A stretch of DNA of 64,000 bases from Batrachochytrium dendrobatidis JAM81 (lineage: Eukaryota > Chytridiomycota > Chytridiomycetes > Rhizophydiales). This document shows, in pieces, positions 29,101 through 39,050 of the stretch (the stretch's first letter is position 1; each line of letters starts with the position of its first letter). The position numbers were made by a program, and so were the translations under genes. The notes below the pieces were generated by a model that saw only the letters and a list, made by a program, of their open reading frames with translations, did not search any database and had not been told where the DNA came from. Location of the stretch: NCBI RefSeq assembly GCF_000203795.2, contig NW_006281100.1, positions 805,370 to 869,369 on the forward strand, in the 5' to 3' direction.

Positions 29101-30533
29101 CTCAAATTTGTATTCGACTTTTGAGGGATGATGTGTGATTGATTGGTAAGATGAAGTTCTAGAACGATCGAGTGATTTGGATGGATTGCTGAGTGTACTT
29201 TTTGGCTCGATTAAAGATTGCTTAAAAATGGAATCATTTTCAGCCTGAGTATGGGTAGAGTAAGTTGGCCTAGTGCAAGAAAATATTGTGGTATCGTTTG
29301 AAACGTCGAATTGATCGCGAATTACAATTGGCTCCAAGGTTGCGATAATTGGACTATGTGTATCAGAATTAATGGAATCAAGTTTAGGTGTAGTTTCTGT
29401 TTCTGCATTTTTAAGTTCTGAGGTAGTAGTTGTTACGATCAAATTGGCTGCTAAATATTCATCTGTACACTTGAAATCGGTTTCATCCTCATAATCGTAG
29501 TTGTAATCATAAACACTTGAAATAGGAGTTGCCGCGGAATAAGCTTCTGCGTTGTAGACTGATGTTGTATTGATTTCGGCAGGCAAGTCCTGACAAAAAA
29601 TCTCGGTATCTATAACTGATTTTTGCTGCTGTGGTATTTTGGCTTTTACTGGAGAAATTACATCATCAGATCGGCACGGCTCGACACTGGGAGCAATCAA
29701 TGGCTTGCTTTCACTTTTCTGCAGCATTGCCATTTCTTTAATAATCTCCTAAATGCAAGCAGTAAAACGTATCACTTGTACATTAGTGAATGCTTAGTAA
29801 TACCTATATTCACATCCATTTGTATTGAAACTCGATTTACCTGTCGTGCAGCATTTGCAAGCTTTTGGCGTCGGATTTTAGATTCAGAATTGTCCAGTTG
29901 ATTATCCAAATCTGATTCTTTAATAAATGATTGAGTTGGGGTGTTTTTAATATGTGCATCCGAAATCTTATTTTGTAATGACTGATTTCTTTTAGACATG
30001 ATTGCATGATACCATCGTTGAATTATCAATGCATTTCTATTCAGTCTCTCCATAAACGTTTCAACTGGCACACAGTGACTATTTTCATTCCTTTTTGCAG
30101 TTTTTTCAGCTGCATTGCATTTCAAATGAGATTTAGTGGCTGAAGCAGCTTGAGTTTGGCGAGACGTCTTGATGGATCTGGTTGATGACTTGGAAGAACA
30201 CGTTGAGGAAGCAGTACTGACTGTTTTGTTGGCTTTTTTAAAACCAGCGGTTGATTTTGAAGTATTGTTTGACATCAAGGTTGTTTGAGGTTTGGGGGAT
30301 GATGTTGGCAATAGCACTGAACTCCCAGAAAAGTTTAATGTAGATGTAGCAACAGTACGCAAAGGCAGTGGCTTGGTACTCAACAAAGCTCGAGATGCAA
30401 AAGGCTGTTTTGATTTAGATGGCGAGCTTGAGAAAGATGTCGTACTAGATACAGATGACTTGGAAGACCTTGGTCGCTGCAATTGACTCGCAGAAGAGTT
30501 GTATGCAGACAATAGTCCATCCATTTCTTTCAT
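26120..30533 (-). CDS. CEP131: Centrosomal/basal-body protein CEP131 (AZI1) homologue
   Basis: In animals CEP131 is a centriolar-satellite and basal-body protein needed for cilia. Twelve exons (transcript order) 29841-30533, 28739-29748, 28568-28617, 28297-28463, 28064-28213, 27811-27975, 27632-27727, 27457-27564, 27155-27352, 26976-27068, 26372-26857, 26120-26272 sum to 1122 aa; human CEP131 is about 1080. The first 600 residues are Ser/Thr-rich and disordered with an IQ-like helix (ALIIQRWYHAIMSKR, near residue 170). The C-terminal half is continuous coiled coil. The best family marks are KWIQDKTKSIKDQTVKGLEP with EIQRMIA following, and DCYIKKMEADIRTKE, both at the places expected in CEP131. 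The exon 4/5 junction (donor GTTTGC) is the least certain. It shares a divergent promoter with SPAG16. Confidence 0.82.
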
Positions 30534-30749
30534 AATTCACCAAACTTTGTTTGAATGCTTTATATAAGATATAAAGTCGAGTACTATGTGGGCCTATTTA
30601 AGTTGAACACTGGGATGAGTTATTCAGGTCGATCTGGTTCCAGCCAGATATATTTCTTCTACGCGTTTGGCTGATATGAACACAATAAGATGGCACGACA
30701 CTTTACTCGACAAGTATAAGCTATTAAATAGCAGCTTTATCTAAACAAG
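30534..30749. promoter_or_regulatory. Shared divergent promoter of two ciliary genes
   Basis: 216 bp between the CEP131 and SPAG16 start codons. It contains a short inverted repeat TCTGG (30633-30637) / CCAGA (30644-30648) with 6 nt between, roughly central. I cannot see a canonical RFX X-box. Co-expression during zoospore formation is inferred from the gene pair, not shown by a known site. Confidence 0.5.
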
Positions 30750-33545
30750 ATGAACACGGTACTTCCACCACCGCTGCCTACCAAGACAATTATTTCCAAG
30801 ACATCGGATGTTTCTGCTCCTACTGGGTTGAGCCAAGCCAAAGGCGTTGCACTACTGCCGATAAACGAAGAAGACGAACCCAAAACCTATTATTTAGAAG
30901 GTAGTTAAACACAACCGTCATTACCAATGGTATAATTGCAAGATGGTAAAGACTGGCATATGGCAGCTATTTTACTGATTTGATGTGTTTATAACTTGTT
31001 GCAGTCGCTGACCAAGCCTCGGCGGATGACTCTGATGACAACATGGAGTATGAAGATATTGCTGTAGAGCAATTTGATGACTATTCAGATTCTGATGTAG
31101 ATGAAACTTTGGATCAAGCTGTAAGGAATATTCACGAAAAAGACTATTTTGGAAGTATGTTCATTTCGATACTGTGCAGATTAAACTACAGCATACTAGC
31201 ACTAAAACCCACCAAATTCTCAACTTTTATGCTTATGATCAAACACTATAGTTTCATTGGATTCAATTACCCGATTAGTAGAGCTCACACCCACACTCAC
31301 AAAGCACCCCGAGGTGATTGACGATTATATTCGCAACTACTTGTCAAGCAAAGGACTTGTTAAATCTCTCGAGACATTTCAGGCAAGTATTTTGATATAA
31401 TTGGTTTTAAATTGCCAAATTAACCAACGAGGCAAAAGCAGCTTTGTTTAAATCAGAATATCTTTTTAAAAAATTGCTAATTATACATTGAAACCAATCC
31501 TATAAATTAGAACGAATGGTATGAGTTTCAGCAAAAAGAACGGCTTGCACCCGAAGATATTACAATTGTTCCCAATGTCTACCAAAAAAACCAAGAACTG
31601 TCTGATGCTTTACAAAAGCTACGTGTAGATGTAGAGACGTACAAGGACATTGCAAGTAAAGCTCGTGCTACATACGACAAGTTGCGCAAGGAGCGAGATT
31701 TTCATCGTATGCATCATAAACGTGTTGTACAAGAAAAAAATAAGTTGATTTCAGATATAAAGCGACTCAAGAAACACTATGAAAACTATGAGCCAACTTT
31801 GAAGCAACTTCAACACAAGTACGAGATCGCCATGAAAGAAAAAATGCTGACCAAAATTGAGCGTGATCGGCTGATCTCTAAAGTATGTTGGTATGGAGTG
31901 CTTTACTCAATTTTAAAATGCTATTGACCATTAATTTTATGATTGAATAGGTTGTTACATTGGAAGATAGTGTAAAGAATGCCGAAGTGGCATCTAAAGG
32001 TATGGATAGCAATAGGTTTTCATGATACTTGCTTTTTCAATTACCTATTTGTTATGATCAACTTTTTTAAATTTTGTATATTATTGTGTATATATTAGCT
32101 AATAACTGTTATTGATAGGTGTGTCGAAATCATCACGAACCAGTGCAGTGCAGCGCGAAATAGCTATTCCAGCCCCTCTTGGATCTACACGAACTACTCC
32201 AGCTCCACAAGACGGACAGCAGCAAGCGCCAATTCAAAAAAAATCATCCAGTTTTAAAGAAGCAGTACTTTTGGCAGATGTCAAAACCAATCCATTTATA
32301 TCTACAGAATTTCCGACTCCCAAGTACGAAAGTTTCAAGCAAATTCATCAAGTCAAAGGCCATACATTGGCAATCAGTTCGTAAGAAATTTATGTTTTGA
32401 GACTTGTTATGCTAGACAAGAGTAAGCCAAGGGTTACTTTGGACAATTCAAAAACGCTGACTATTATTATACTATTGTACTGTGTAGCTTGAAATTTCAT
32501 CCAAAAAAACCAATATTGGCCAGTGTTTCAGATGATCGCTCTTGGAAGATGTGGGCATTTCCATCTGGTGAATTAATCATGAGTGGCGAAGGACATAAAG
32601 ACTGGATTGCAGACTGTGATTTTCATCCTCGGTAATAGTATGACTATTTGGAAAAAATTATGATACTGCCAACCAACATTATGCTTTATCATTAATATAG
32701 TGGAACACAACTTGCGACCGCTTCTGGAGATGGAACAGTCAAGCTTTGGGACTTTTCAAAAGGAATTGCTACACTAACAATGAGCGATCATACTCAGGCT
32801 GTATGGAGCTGTGCCTTTCACGATCATGGTGATTTTCTTGCCAGTAGTTCGATGGATCACACTGCAAAACTATGGGATATTCACACGTAAGTTGGTATAG
32901 AAAGTCTTGAATTGTGATTGAACCAGTATTAAACTGCGTGCACCATCAACTGGTTGAAATTATAGGGGGAAATGTCGACAAACGTTCCGCGGTCATACCG
33001 ACTCGGTCAATCAAGTTGGATGGCAGCCTTTTACAAATACTTTATTCACATGTTCTGGGGACAAGACAATATCACTATGGGATGGCCGCACTGGTGTATG
33101 CACCCAAACTCTCTTTGGACACCTGAATGCCATCAATAGTGGGTGTTTCTCTATAAAGGTGAGCATTTCTGTACGAATCGATCATTTCTGATGTAGTAAT
33201 TGGTTGCACTGATACTTTTTGGATAAAATCATACTTTAGGGAAATAGGTTTGCGTCGTGTGATGCAGATGGTATTGTCAAGCTTTGGGATCTTCGCAATA
33301 CTAGCGAATTGGCATCAATGAACATGGGACCTCATGCAGCAAACAAGGTGGCATTTGATCCCAGCGGAGAGGTTTTAGCAGTTGCAAGTAACAATGGGTC
33401 TGCGCGATTGATTAATGTGAATGATAGCAGTAAGAGTCGTGACATCAAGGTATACCAAGATTCTGTTCAAACAGTAGTGTTTGATCGAACATCAGAGTAT
33501 ATGGTGACTGCAGGCAGTGACGGAATGTATCAAATATTTCAATAG
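30750..33545 (+). CDS. SPAG16: Axonemal central-apparatus WD-repeat protein SPAG16/PF20
   Basis: Component of the inter-microtubule bridge of the axonemal central pair. Ten exons, 30750-30900, 31005-31154, 31252-31382, 31511-31882, 31951-31999, 32119-32380, 32488-32631, 32701-32886, 32966-33158, 33240-33545, give 647 aa (human SPAG16 about 631). After an acidic N-terminus comes a LisH-like segment (IDDYIRNYLSSKGLVKSLETF), then NEWYEFQQKERL, and the diagnostic LRKERDFHRMHHKRVVQEKN. From about residue 350 there are seven WD repeats ending SDGMYQIF (for example HPKKPILASVSDDRSWKMW, GDGTVKLWD, DHTAKLWD). Intron 3 (31383-31510) starts GCAAGT: only this GC donor joins ETFQ to NEWYE. Its presence implies a motile flagellum with a central pair. 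Confidence 0.95.
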
Positions 33546-34050
33546 AAACTATATATTGGCTGTCATGGTTTGACTCGAACACTCATTGAATATGCTTCAA
33601 ATAAAGGAATGATGCTATCAAAACATTGCCCTTTGATTATATAGTCTGACAACTGCCATCATCTTGAAATGTTGGAGTAATTTGGAATCAATCGAGAGCA
33701 AACATCAATACAATTATGATTGATGAAAACTATTTCTAGTGCATTGTAAAGTAGAAAATAGCGATTTAAAAGTTTAAAATTATTCAATGATAAATAGAAA
33801 TAGGATTGAAGAGTATTTTAATAAATGTTGAATAGACTGAGATTGGATCTTGAATGGACTGAGACTGGATCTTGAATGGACTGAGACTGGATCTTGAATG
33901 CTATATGGAAATAGTAGAATCTACATGAATTCGCTCTGTTCAACATTCAAGAGTATCAGCTAATGTAAAGCAATTCTAATAAAATGTCAAGTTAACTCAA
34001 CTACAGACCTTGACTCTTTCCATCAACTATTACCGTAAATATACATTATT
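33546..34050. other. Intergenic region SPAG16-LCB1
   Basis: 505 bp between two genes on the same strand. Apart from the 22-bp tandem repeat at 33836-33900 it is AT-rich with no gene seen. Confidence 0.6.
33836..33900. repeat. 22-bp tandem repeat, three copies
   Basis: Unit ACTGAGACTGGATCTTGAATGG at 33836-33857 (one mismatch), 33858-33879 and 33880-33900 (last base differs). It lies about 150 bp upstream of the LCB1 start codon. Confidence 0.9.
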
Positions 34051-36193
34051 ATGGCTGGTCCAACAGTTCCTACTATGCTGGGAAACTTTGGTCTTGTTAA
34101 TGAAGCTGCAAGAGAAACAGCCTATCAGTTGGTCATTGCTGTAAACACCACCTACACTGTTGCTGCTCAGCTGTATGCATCCATTCCAGGTTCTCAGATT
34201 CTGTATCGCTACATCAAGGCATCGTATCAAGATGATCCATTCCGCACTCTGTTGGAAGCTGGTTTGATTTTATTTATGGTCTGGTATTTCGTTGCCAAGA
34301 GATATCAGCCTGGTCAAAGAGCCGAGGTCGAACTGACTGAAAAGGTGTTGCAAATGTCATGTTTATATTCAATGCTGTCTGCCAAACACCGATAGCTAAC
34401 CCAGGTCAGGACTATACAGGAAATTCAAGATCTTATCGATGAGTGGGAGCCAGAACCTTTGACTCCTAAGCTCACCAAGTTCCAAACAGATGAGCTTGCC
34501 AAAACCCCTGTGTTTAGCTCGTGAGTCCATTGTTGTAGCTCATCTATCTGGTCTAGTTTTCTGGCAACTGAACCGGGCTGTTGTCTTGGCTCTAATAGCC
34601 AACAACACTCTATCCAGCACTCTACTGACTACACTCATGATTTGCTTTATTTTATGCAGGATGGCCGGACTTAAAGTCAAGTCTGCTGATGGCAAGGAAA
34701 GACTCAATTGGGCTAGTTTCAACTTTTTGGGAATTATGAACAACGAAGCAATCAAGGTTGGATTCAAATGTGATGTTTATAGATTTGCCACTGGTTTATA
34801 ATTATGCTTTACAGATTCAGAGTGCGCTAATCACGATAGTCTTTGGAATAGGAAAAAGCAATTGCTGCACTCCGAAAATACGGTGTTGGAAGCTGTGGAC
34901 CTCCAGGTTTCTATGGAACCCTTGATGTGCATGTTGAGCTAGAAGAAAGGATTGCTCGATTTGTTGGATCCGAAGCGGCAATCATTTATGCTCAAGGCTT
35001 TGCATGCATTTCCAGTTGTATCCCAGCATTCGCCAAACGAGGCGATATTATTATTGCGTAAGCTCATAGTGCTACAATCAAACACTTTAGTTTGTTTTTA
35101 ACATGTCTCTATTTTTACCAGTGACGATGCTGTTAGTTTTGCTGCTCAAAAGGGAATGCAGATTTCTCGTGCTCAGATCAAATGGTTCAAGCACAACGAT
35201 ATGGGAGATCTAGAAAAAGTGCTGCGTAAAGTTCAAACAGATTGCGCCAAAGTATGGCAGGATTTGTTGATGCTTGATTGCATCTCGATGTATTTGATGG
35301 AGTTTTTAATTTTTGTATAATTTTCAAATCTATCCATTTTATTTCCAAGAAACCGTTAACACGCAGGTTTATTGTCGTTGAAGGTCTCTATATAAACCTT
35401 GGAGATATATGCCCTTTTCCCGAACTTGTAGCTCTTAAAAACAAGTACAAATACCGCCTGATTGTAGAGGAGAGCATGTCTTTTGGCGTACTTGGTCCTC
35501 GTGGTGCAGGTATTGCTGACCATTTTGGTATTCCGGTAAGTTTAACTTTTGATGGTTTTGCTACTAAGCTTTGGTCTTGTCATATTTTACTGACGTTTTC
35601 CTTTTTGTTTAATATGCGATTTTTGGATCTAGAGTTCGGAAATTGATATTATGGTTGCGTCTATGAGTAACGCTCTTTCCTCTGCGGGTGGGTTCTGTGC
35701 CGGATCAAAGGAGATTGTCGAACATCAGCGACTTTCTGGTCTTTCTTACACATTCTCTGCATCACTTCCAGCAATTCTTGCTGTGGGTGCTATTGAAGCA
35801 TTGAATGAGTTAGAAACACAACCAGAAGTACTTGGTAGGCTTGCAGAAAACACCAATATTTTGAAATCCAAACTTCAGAAAATAGGTGGTGAGTTTGTAT
35901 TAAATGTTTCATCTGCACCAGGATCTCCTGTTATCCACTTGCAACTTCAATCTGGATCTAACCGACAAGAAAACGACCGAATCCTGCAAGAAATCGTTGA
36001 TTTGGCGCTTAAAGACGGCATACTTGTTACTCGTGCCAAGTATGTGTATAATCAAGAGCATAATCCACCACCACCTTCAATACGTATTATTGTGTCTGCT
36101 GGATTTACTGCTCGTGAAGTTGAACGTTGTGGTGTTGTGATTTGCGATGCTGTTAAACGTGTATTTAAGCAATATCGTCTAGATAGTCGCTAA
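34051..36193 (+). CDS. LCB1: Serine palmitoyltransferase subunit 1
   Basis: Non-catalytic partner of Lcb2 in the first step of sphingolipid synthesis (serine + palmitoyl-CoA to 3-ketosphinganine) in the ER membrane. Exons 34051-34344, 34420-34520, 34660-34756, 34852-35057, 35122-35251, 35350-35535, 35633-36193 give 524 aa. One membrane helix near residues 70-90 ([15 protein letters not shown]) precedes the PLP-transferase fold: [29 protein letters not shown] (with the conserved Cys of this subunit), [15 protein letters not shown], and [15 protein letters not shown] where catalytic paralogues have the PLP lysine. The missing lysine marks it as LCB1, not LCB2. All introns are GT-AG. The gene pairs functionally with an LCB2 elsewhere. 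Confidence 0.95.
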
Positions 36194-36560
36194 AATGTCG
36201 ATTCAATTTGGTATTGATTTGAAAATGCATCAACTAGGATTAAATAGTTGTGTGAAGCCGAATCATTTGTTTATGGTATTACTGGTGTGGATATGTCCAT
36301 TTAATGTAATGGATTGATAAAAGCAAGTCAATTTTTTGTACACGGGTTAACATGGCTATAAAAATACGACTATCTATTAGTCATGGTAGTTTACTATGGT
36401 CCGTTAAGCAGACCAAAACGATGCGCTTTAAACCTTTTTTGGTTTGTGGCATGCTTACTATTGAGCTATGTCGGGTACAACCTTATTTTTGTATATTGAG
36501 ATATCACCGACTTTTTATAACCAGTGCATTGGTGGTAAATTTTTACTAAATACAATAGAT
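36194..36560. other. Intergenic spacer LCB1 - membrane protein gene
   Basis: Tail-to-tail spacer of 367 bp. A 65-codon frame at 36352-36549 has no recognisable content. Nothing else supported. Confidence 0.55.
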
Positions 36561-37615
36561 TTATATGGTAAAGCGCGAAGGAGAGCCTGATGATAGCTGG
36601 GACAATCTCGAATATCCGAGCACAGCGATAGTTTCTTTATGGTCAGTATTGGACGACGGTGGAGTTTTGATGGATGACCAAGAGGCGATTTTGAGGGTAA
36701 ATGATAAAAGAGCCACGGATTCGAAAATCACCTCACATCCTAGACAAATGGTTGCCAATTGATAGAATAGACATGCAGGATTGTAATAGGGCGAATCAGG
36801 CGGATAACTGCCAAAAAGTCCACTACTAATAACAAACCCGACCGCAGCAATCCCTAATACTGTTCCCAAGACCAGCGGCACGGTAATCTGGTAGCTTTTT
36901 GAGTTGGAGATGGGCTGGCCCAGATTTTGGTGGTGGATAAACAGCTGTTTGGAAATAACAACTGTTTGGTACATGCTCACAGAAGTGATCCAAATTACTT
37001 GGAGGGGTAAACCAATACTATGCCACTAGATATACGATCAGTTTGTCAACACCAGTGATTTATACCATACACGTTTAAAACTTGGATTTAAAGTAAAACC
37101 AAAGCATATAGTTCAAGATGCATCTACTCTCGACACAAAGTAAGACTCACCCATATAGTAAAACGGGTAGGATTTCCGAACAAAAACATATAGTCTGCCC
37201 AACAAAAGAAAATATGAATCAGTACCAATACCATGATTGCTCGAGGTTGTCCAATCCGCTCAGTTTCGCGGGCTCGTAAAAGCGCTGAAAATGCAATCCG
37301 AATCTCTAATTGAAGTAGCATCAAACCCAAAAGACATAGCAGTCCGACAACTAGACTAATGCCCATAACGATACTAGTAAAACTCCCCATTGGCATATAC
37401 ATGATTAAAAGCCCAACGATTTGGGAAATAATGGCGGCTGCGTTGATAATGACAATCAGATGGGGAAGTGACCACATTCGTTTGGAATGTGCAATGGAAC
37501 AGATAAAATATGCCATGACTAGTGCATTACCAAATATGACGATGATATTGATAACCAACACCAGTAGATTTTCTGGTTGTAGCAATTGGGCAGTGGAGAG
37601 GAGGGGAGCAGACAT
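36561..37615 (-). CDS. Seven-helix membrane protein of unknown family
   Basis: Two exons, 37151-37615 and 36561-37025 (intron 37026-37149, GT-AG), give 309 aa. The ATG at 37615 is chosen; further upstream the frame has only GTG and enters a repeat-derived sequence. Seven hydrophobic segments are visible: NLLVLVINIIVIFGNALVM, LIVIINAAAIISQIVGLLI, a third around SIVMGISLVVGLLCLLGLM, IMVLVLIHIFFCWADYM, SIGLPLQVIWITSVSM, VPLVLGTVLGIAAVGFVI, and one after CLFYQLATICLGCEVI. The layout resembles a receptor-like 7TM protein with a short hydrophilic tail, but no rhodopsin or STE2/3 motif is seen. Function unknown; expression may depend on the element end immediately upstream. Confidence 0.7.
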
Positions 37616-37622
37616 GTTACTA

Positions 37623-37641
37623 CCGCCGTATTCACGTAAAT
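37623..37641. repeat. Solo terminal inverted repeat of the TIR element
   Basis: CCGCCGTATTCACGTAAAT matches the ends of the copies at 38383 and 46827. It lies 8 bp upstream of the start codon of the 7TM gene (minus strand). The rest of the element is not recognisable nearby. Confidence 0.6.
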
Positions 37642-37857
37642 GAAACACTAGATAGGAATATCAAAATCTATAATAAACAGTTTCATGAAACGATTGATGC
37701 CAATTTACGCCAATTCATTGGTCAGCATTGTGTCCTAAACTCTAAAGTTTGCGGGTCTTCTCCGCCGTGCCCATTTTTGTATAAAAAACTGTATGAATGA
37801 TCACATCACAAGTTCAGTAAATCTCACTTGTTCAATCTCCAATCCTTCTTTCATCCA

Positions 37858-38115
37858 AATTGGGCATTACAAGAAATATTGGGTGATTGACATGGAAATA
37901 GCAGCTGCATTTTCGAGACGTGCAATTTTGTTGTCTTGAACTAAAACGCGAATGTACAAGTTTTTAGTTTCGTTGATAATATCAAAAGTCGACCCCAATA
38001 TCTGAATTAAAGTGGGTAGATCTGGTGATTGTAGAATGTATGGCTATGTTAAAAGTGGATCATCTCAATTTAAAACCATAGCTTGATTGTATTATATGAT
38101 GGACATTGTTTAAAA
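37858..38115 (+). repeat. Diverged dispersed repeat X, copy 1
   Basis: Aligns by eye, in the same orientation, with about 46183-46460: shared blocks include AACATGGAAATA/GACATGGAAATA, TTCGAGACGTGCAA/CCCGAGACATGCAA, CAATATCTGAATT, GGTGAT, and ATCTCAGTTTAAAAC/ATCTCAATTTAAAAC. It is non-coding. Confidence 0.65.
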
Positions 38116-38382
38116 GAATTGTGAATATCTATTAAAGTCAATCTGTAGTAGGAAAGCGCAACAAATATTGTACATTACAAAGCAGAGTCACTGTAAGATG
38201 ATGCAAAAGGAATCTGGTGTATAAACTATCTGCCCATAGCAATTGAAGTGTTGGAAGTTGAACTGATTTCAGCCTCCAATTCCATCATTACTCTTCACGA
38301 GGTAAGGGTCTAGTTTGGATCAAATAAGGCTCACGACTACTTTTTACATGGCCCACATGATCACCTGAAAATATGGATTACA

Positions 38383-38846
38383 GCCGTATTCACGTAAAAT
38401 GGAACTAGTATTTATCTCGCACTGTTTTGCTTTGGAATAAACAATGCTTAAATATTCGTTCCGTTTTCCTACTAGACATTGGCTGCTTATTCAACATTAT
38501 CAATTCTTCCTGTGTATGGGATCGCCCGCCCTACAAAACCATTCCTTATTCAAGCAATTGCCATCAGGGTTTAGGAATAGGCAATATGGAACTCTATACC
38601 TCGCGACATGACTGTTTGTTGAACGGCTGGCAAGCCATGTCTAATCAGTCAATTTGTAGCCTTGTGAAATGGTGTATTGTCTAGAATCAAATAGATATTA
38701 GGACATGTTTTTTCAGAGTTGTTATCAAGGAGTTCAGGCGACACGATGTTCAGTAAATTTAGCGGAAACTGGCATCAATGATTTGACAAAGTGGCTGTTT
38801 ACTATATATTTTGGCATCCTTATTTAGTGATCCATTTTACGTGAAT
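38383..38846 (+). mobile_element. Non-autonomous TIR element (copy A, full length)
   Basis: About 464 bp bounded by GCCGTATTCACGTAAAATGGA and its inverted partner TCCATTTTACGTGAATATGGC (one mismatch). No transposase; the 85-codon frame inside is not protein-like. The segment 38366-38692, which includes some left flank, is repeated identically and inverted at 46518-46844. Behaves like a MITE; target-site duplication not clear. Confidence 0.8.
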
Positions 38847-39050
38847 ATGGCGCAAGACTCCTTTACCCGAATCTAAAAAGTATATTGACTTGTCCACAAC
38901 AAAAATTTCCGCAATTTTTACTGCTATATCACTAAAATACATTTTAAACAGTCCAGAAAATATCTATATAAATTATTGTCCAGCAGCAGTAAACTCAAAC
39001 AATATATTTTGCACCACCAACATCAAAGATACCCAGTGGTCGTAATAGCC

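Larger units (their letters stand above)
37642..39050. other. Repeat-rich intergenic region
   Basis: Between the divergent 7TM gene and the coiled-coil gene. Contains the diverged repeat X1 (about 37858-38115) and the full TIR element (38383-38846). No gene is supported. Confidence 0.65.

Noticed and set aside
33836..33900. Possible CRISPR-like array
   Set aside because: The 22-bp units are directly adjacent with no spacers, and the genome is eukaryotic.
38427..38684. 85-codon frame also present identically at 46526-46783
   Set aside because: It lies inside the TIR element, is not conserved in the other copies and resembles no protein.
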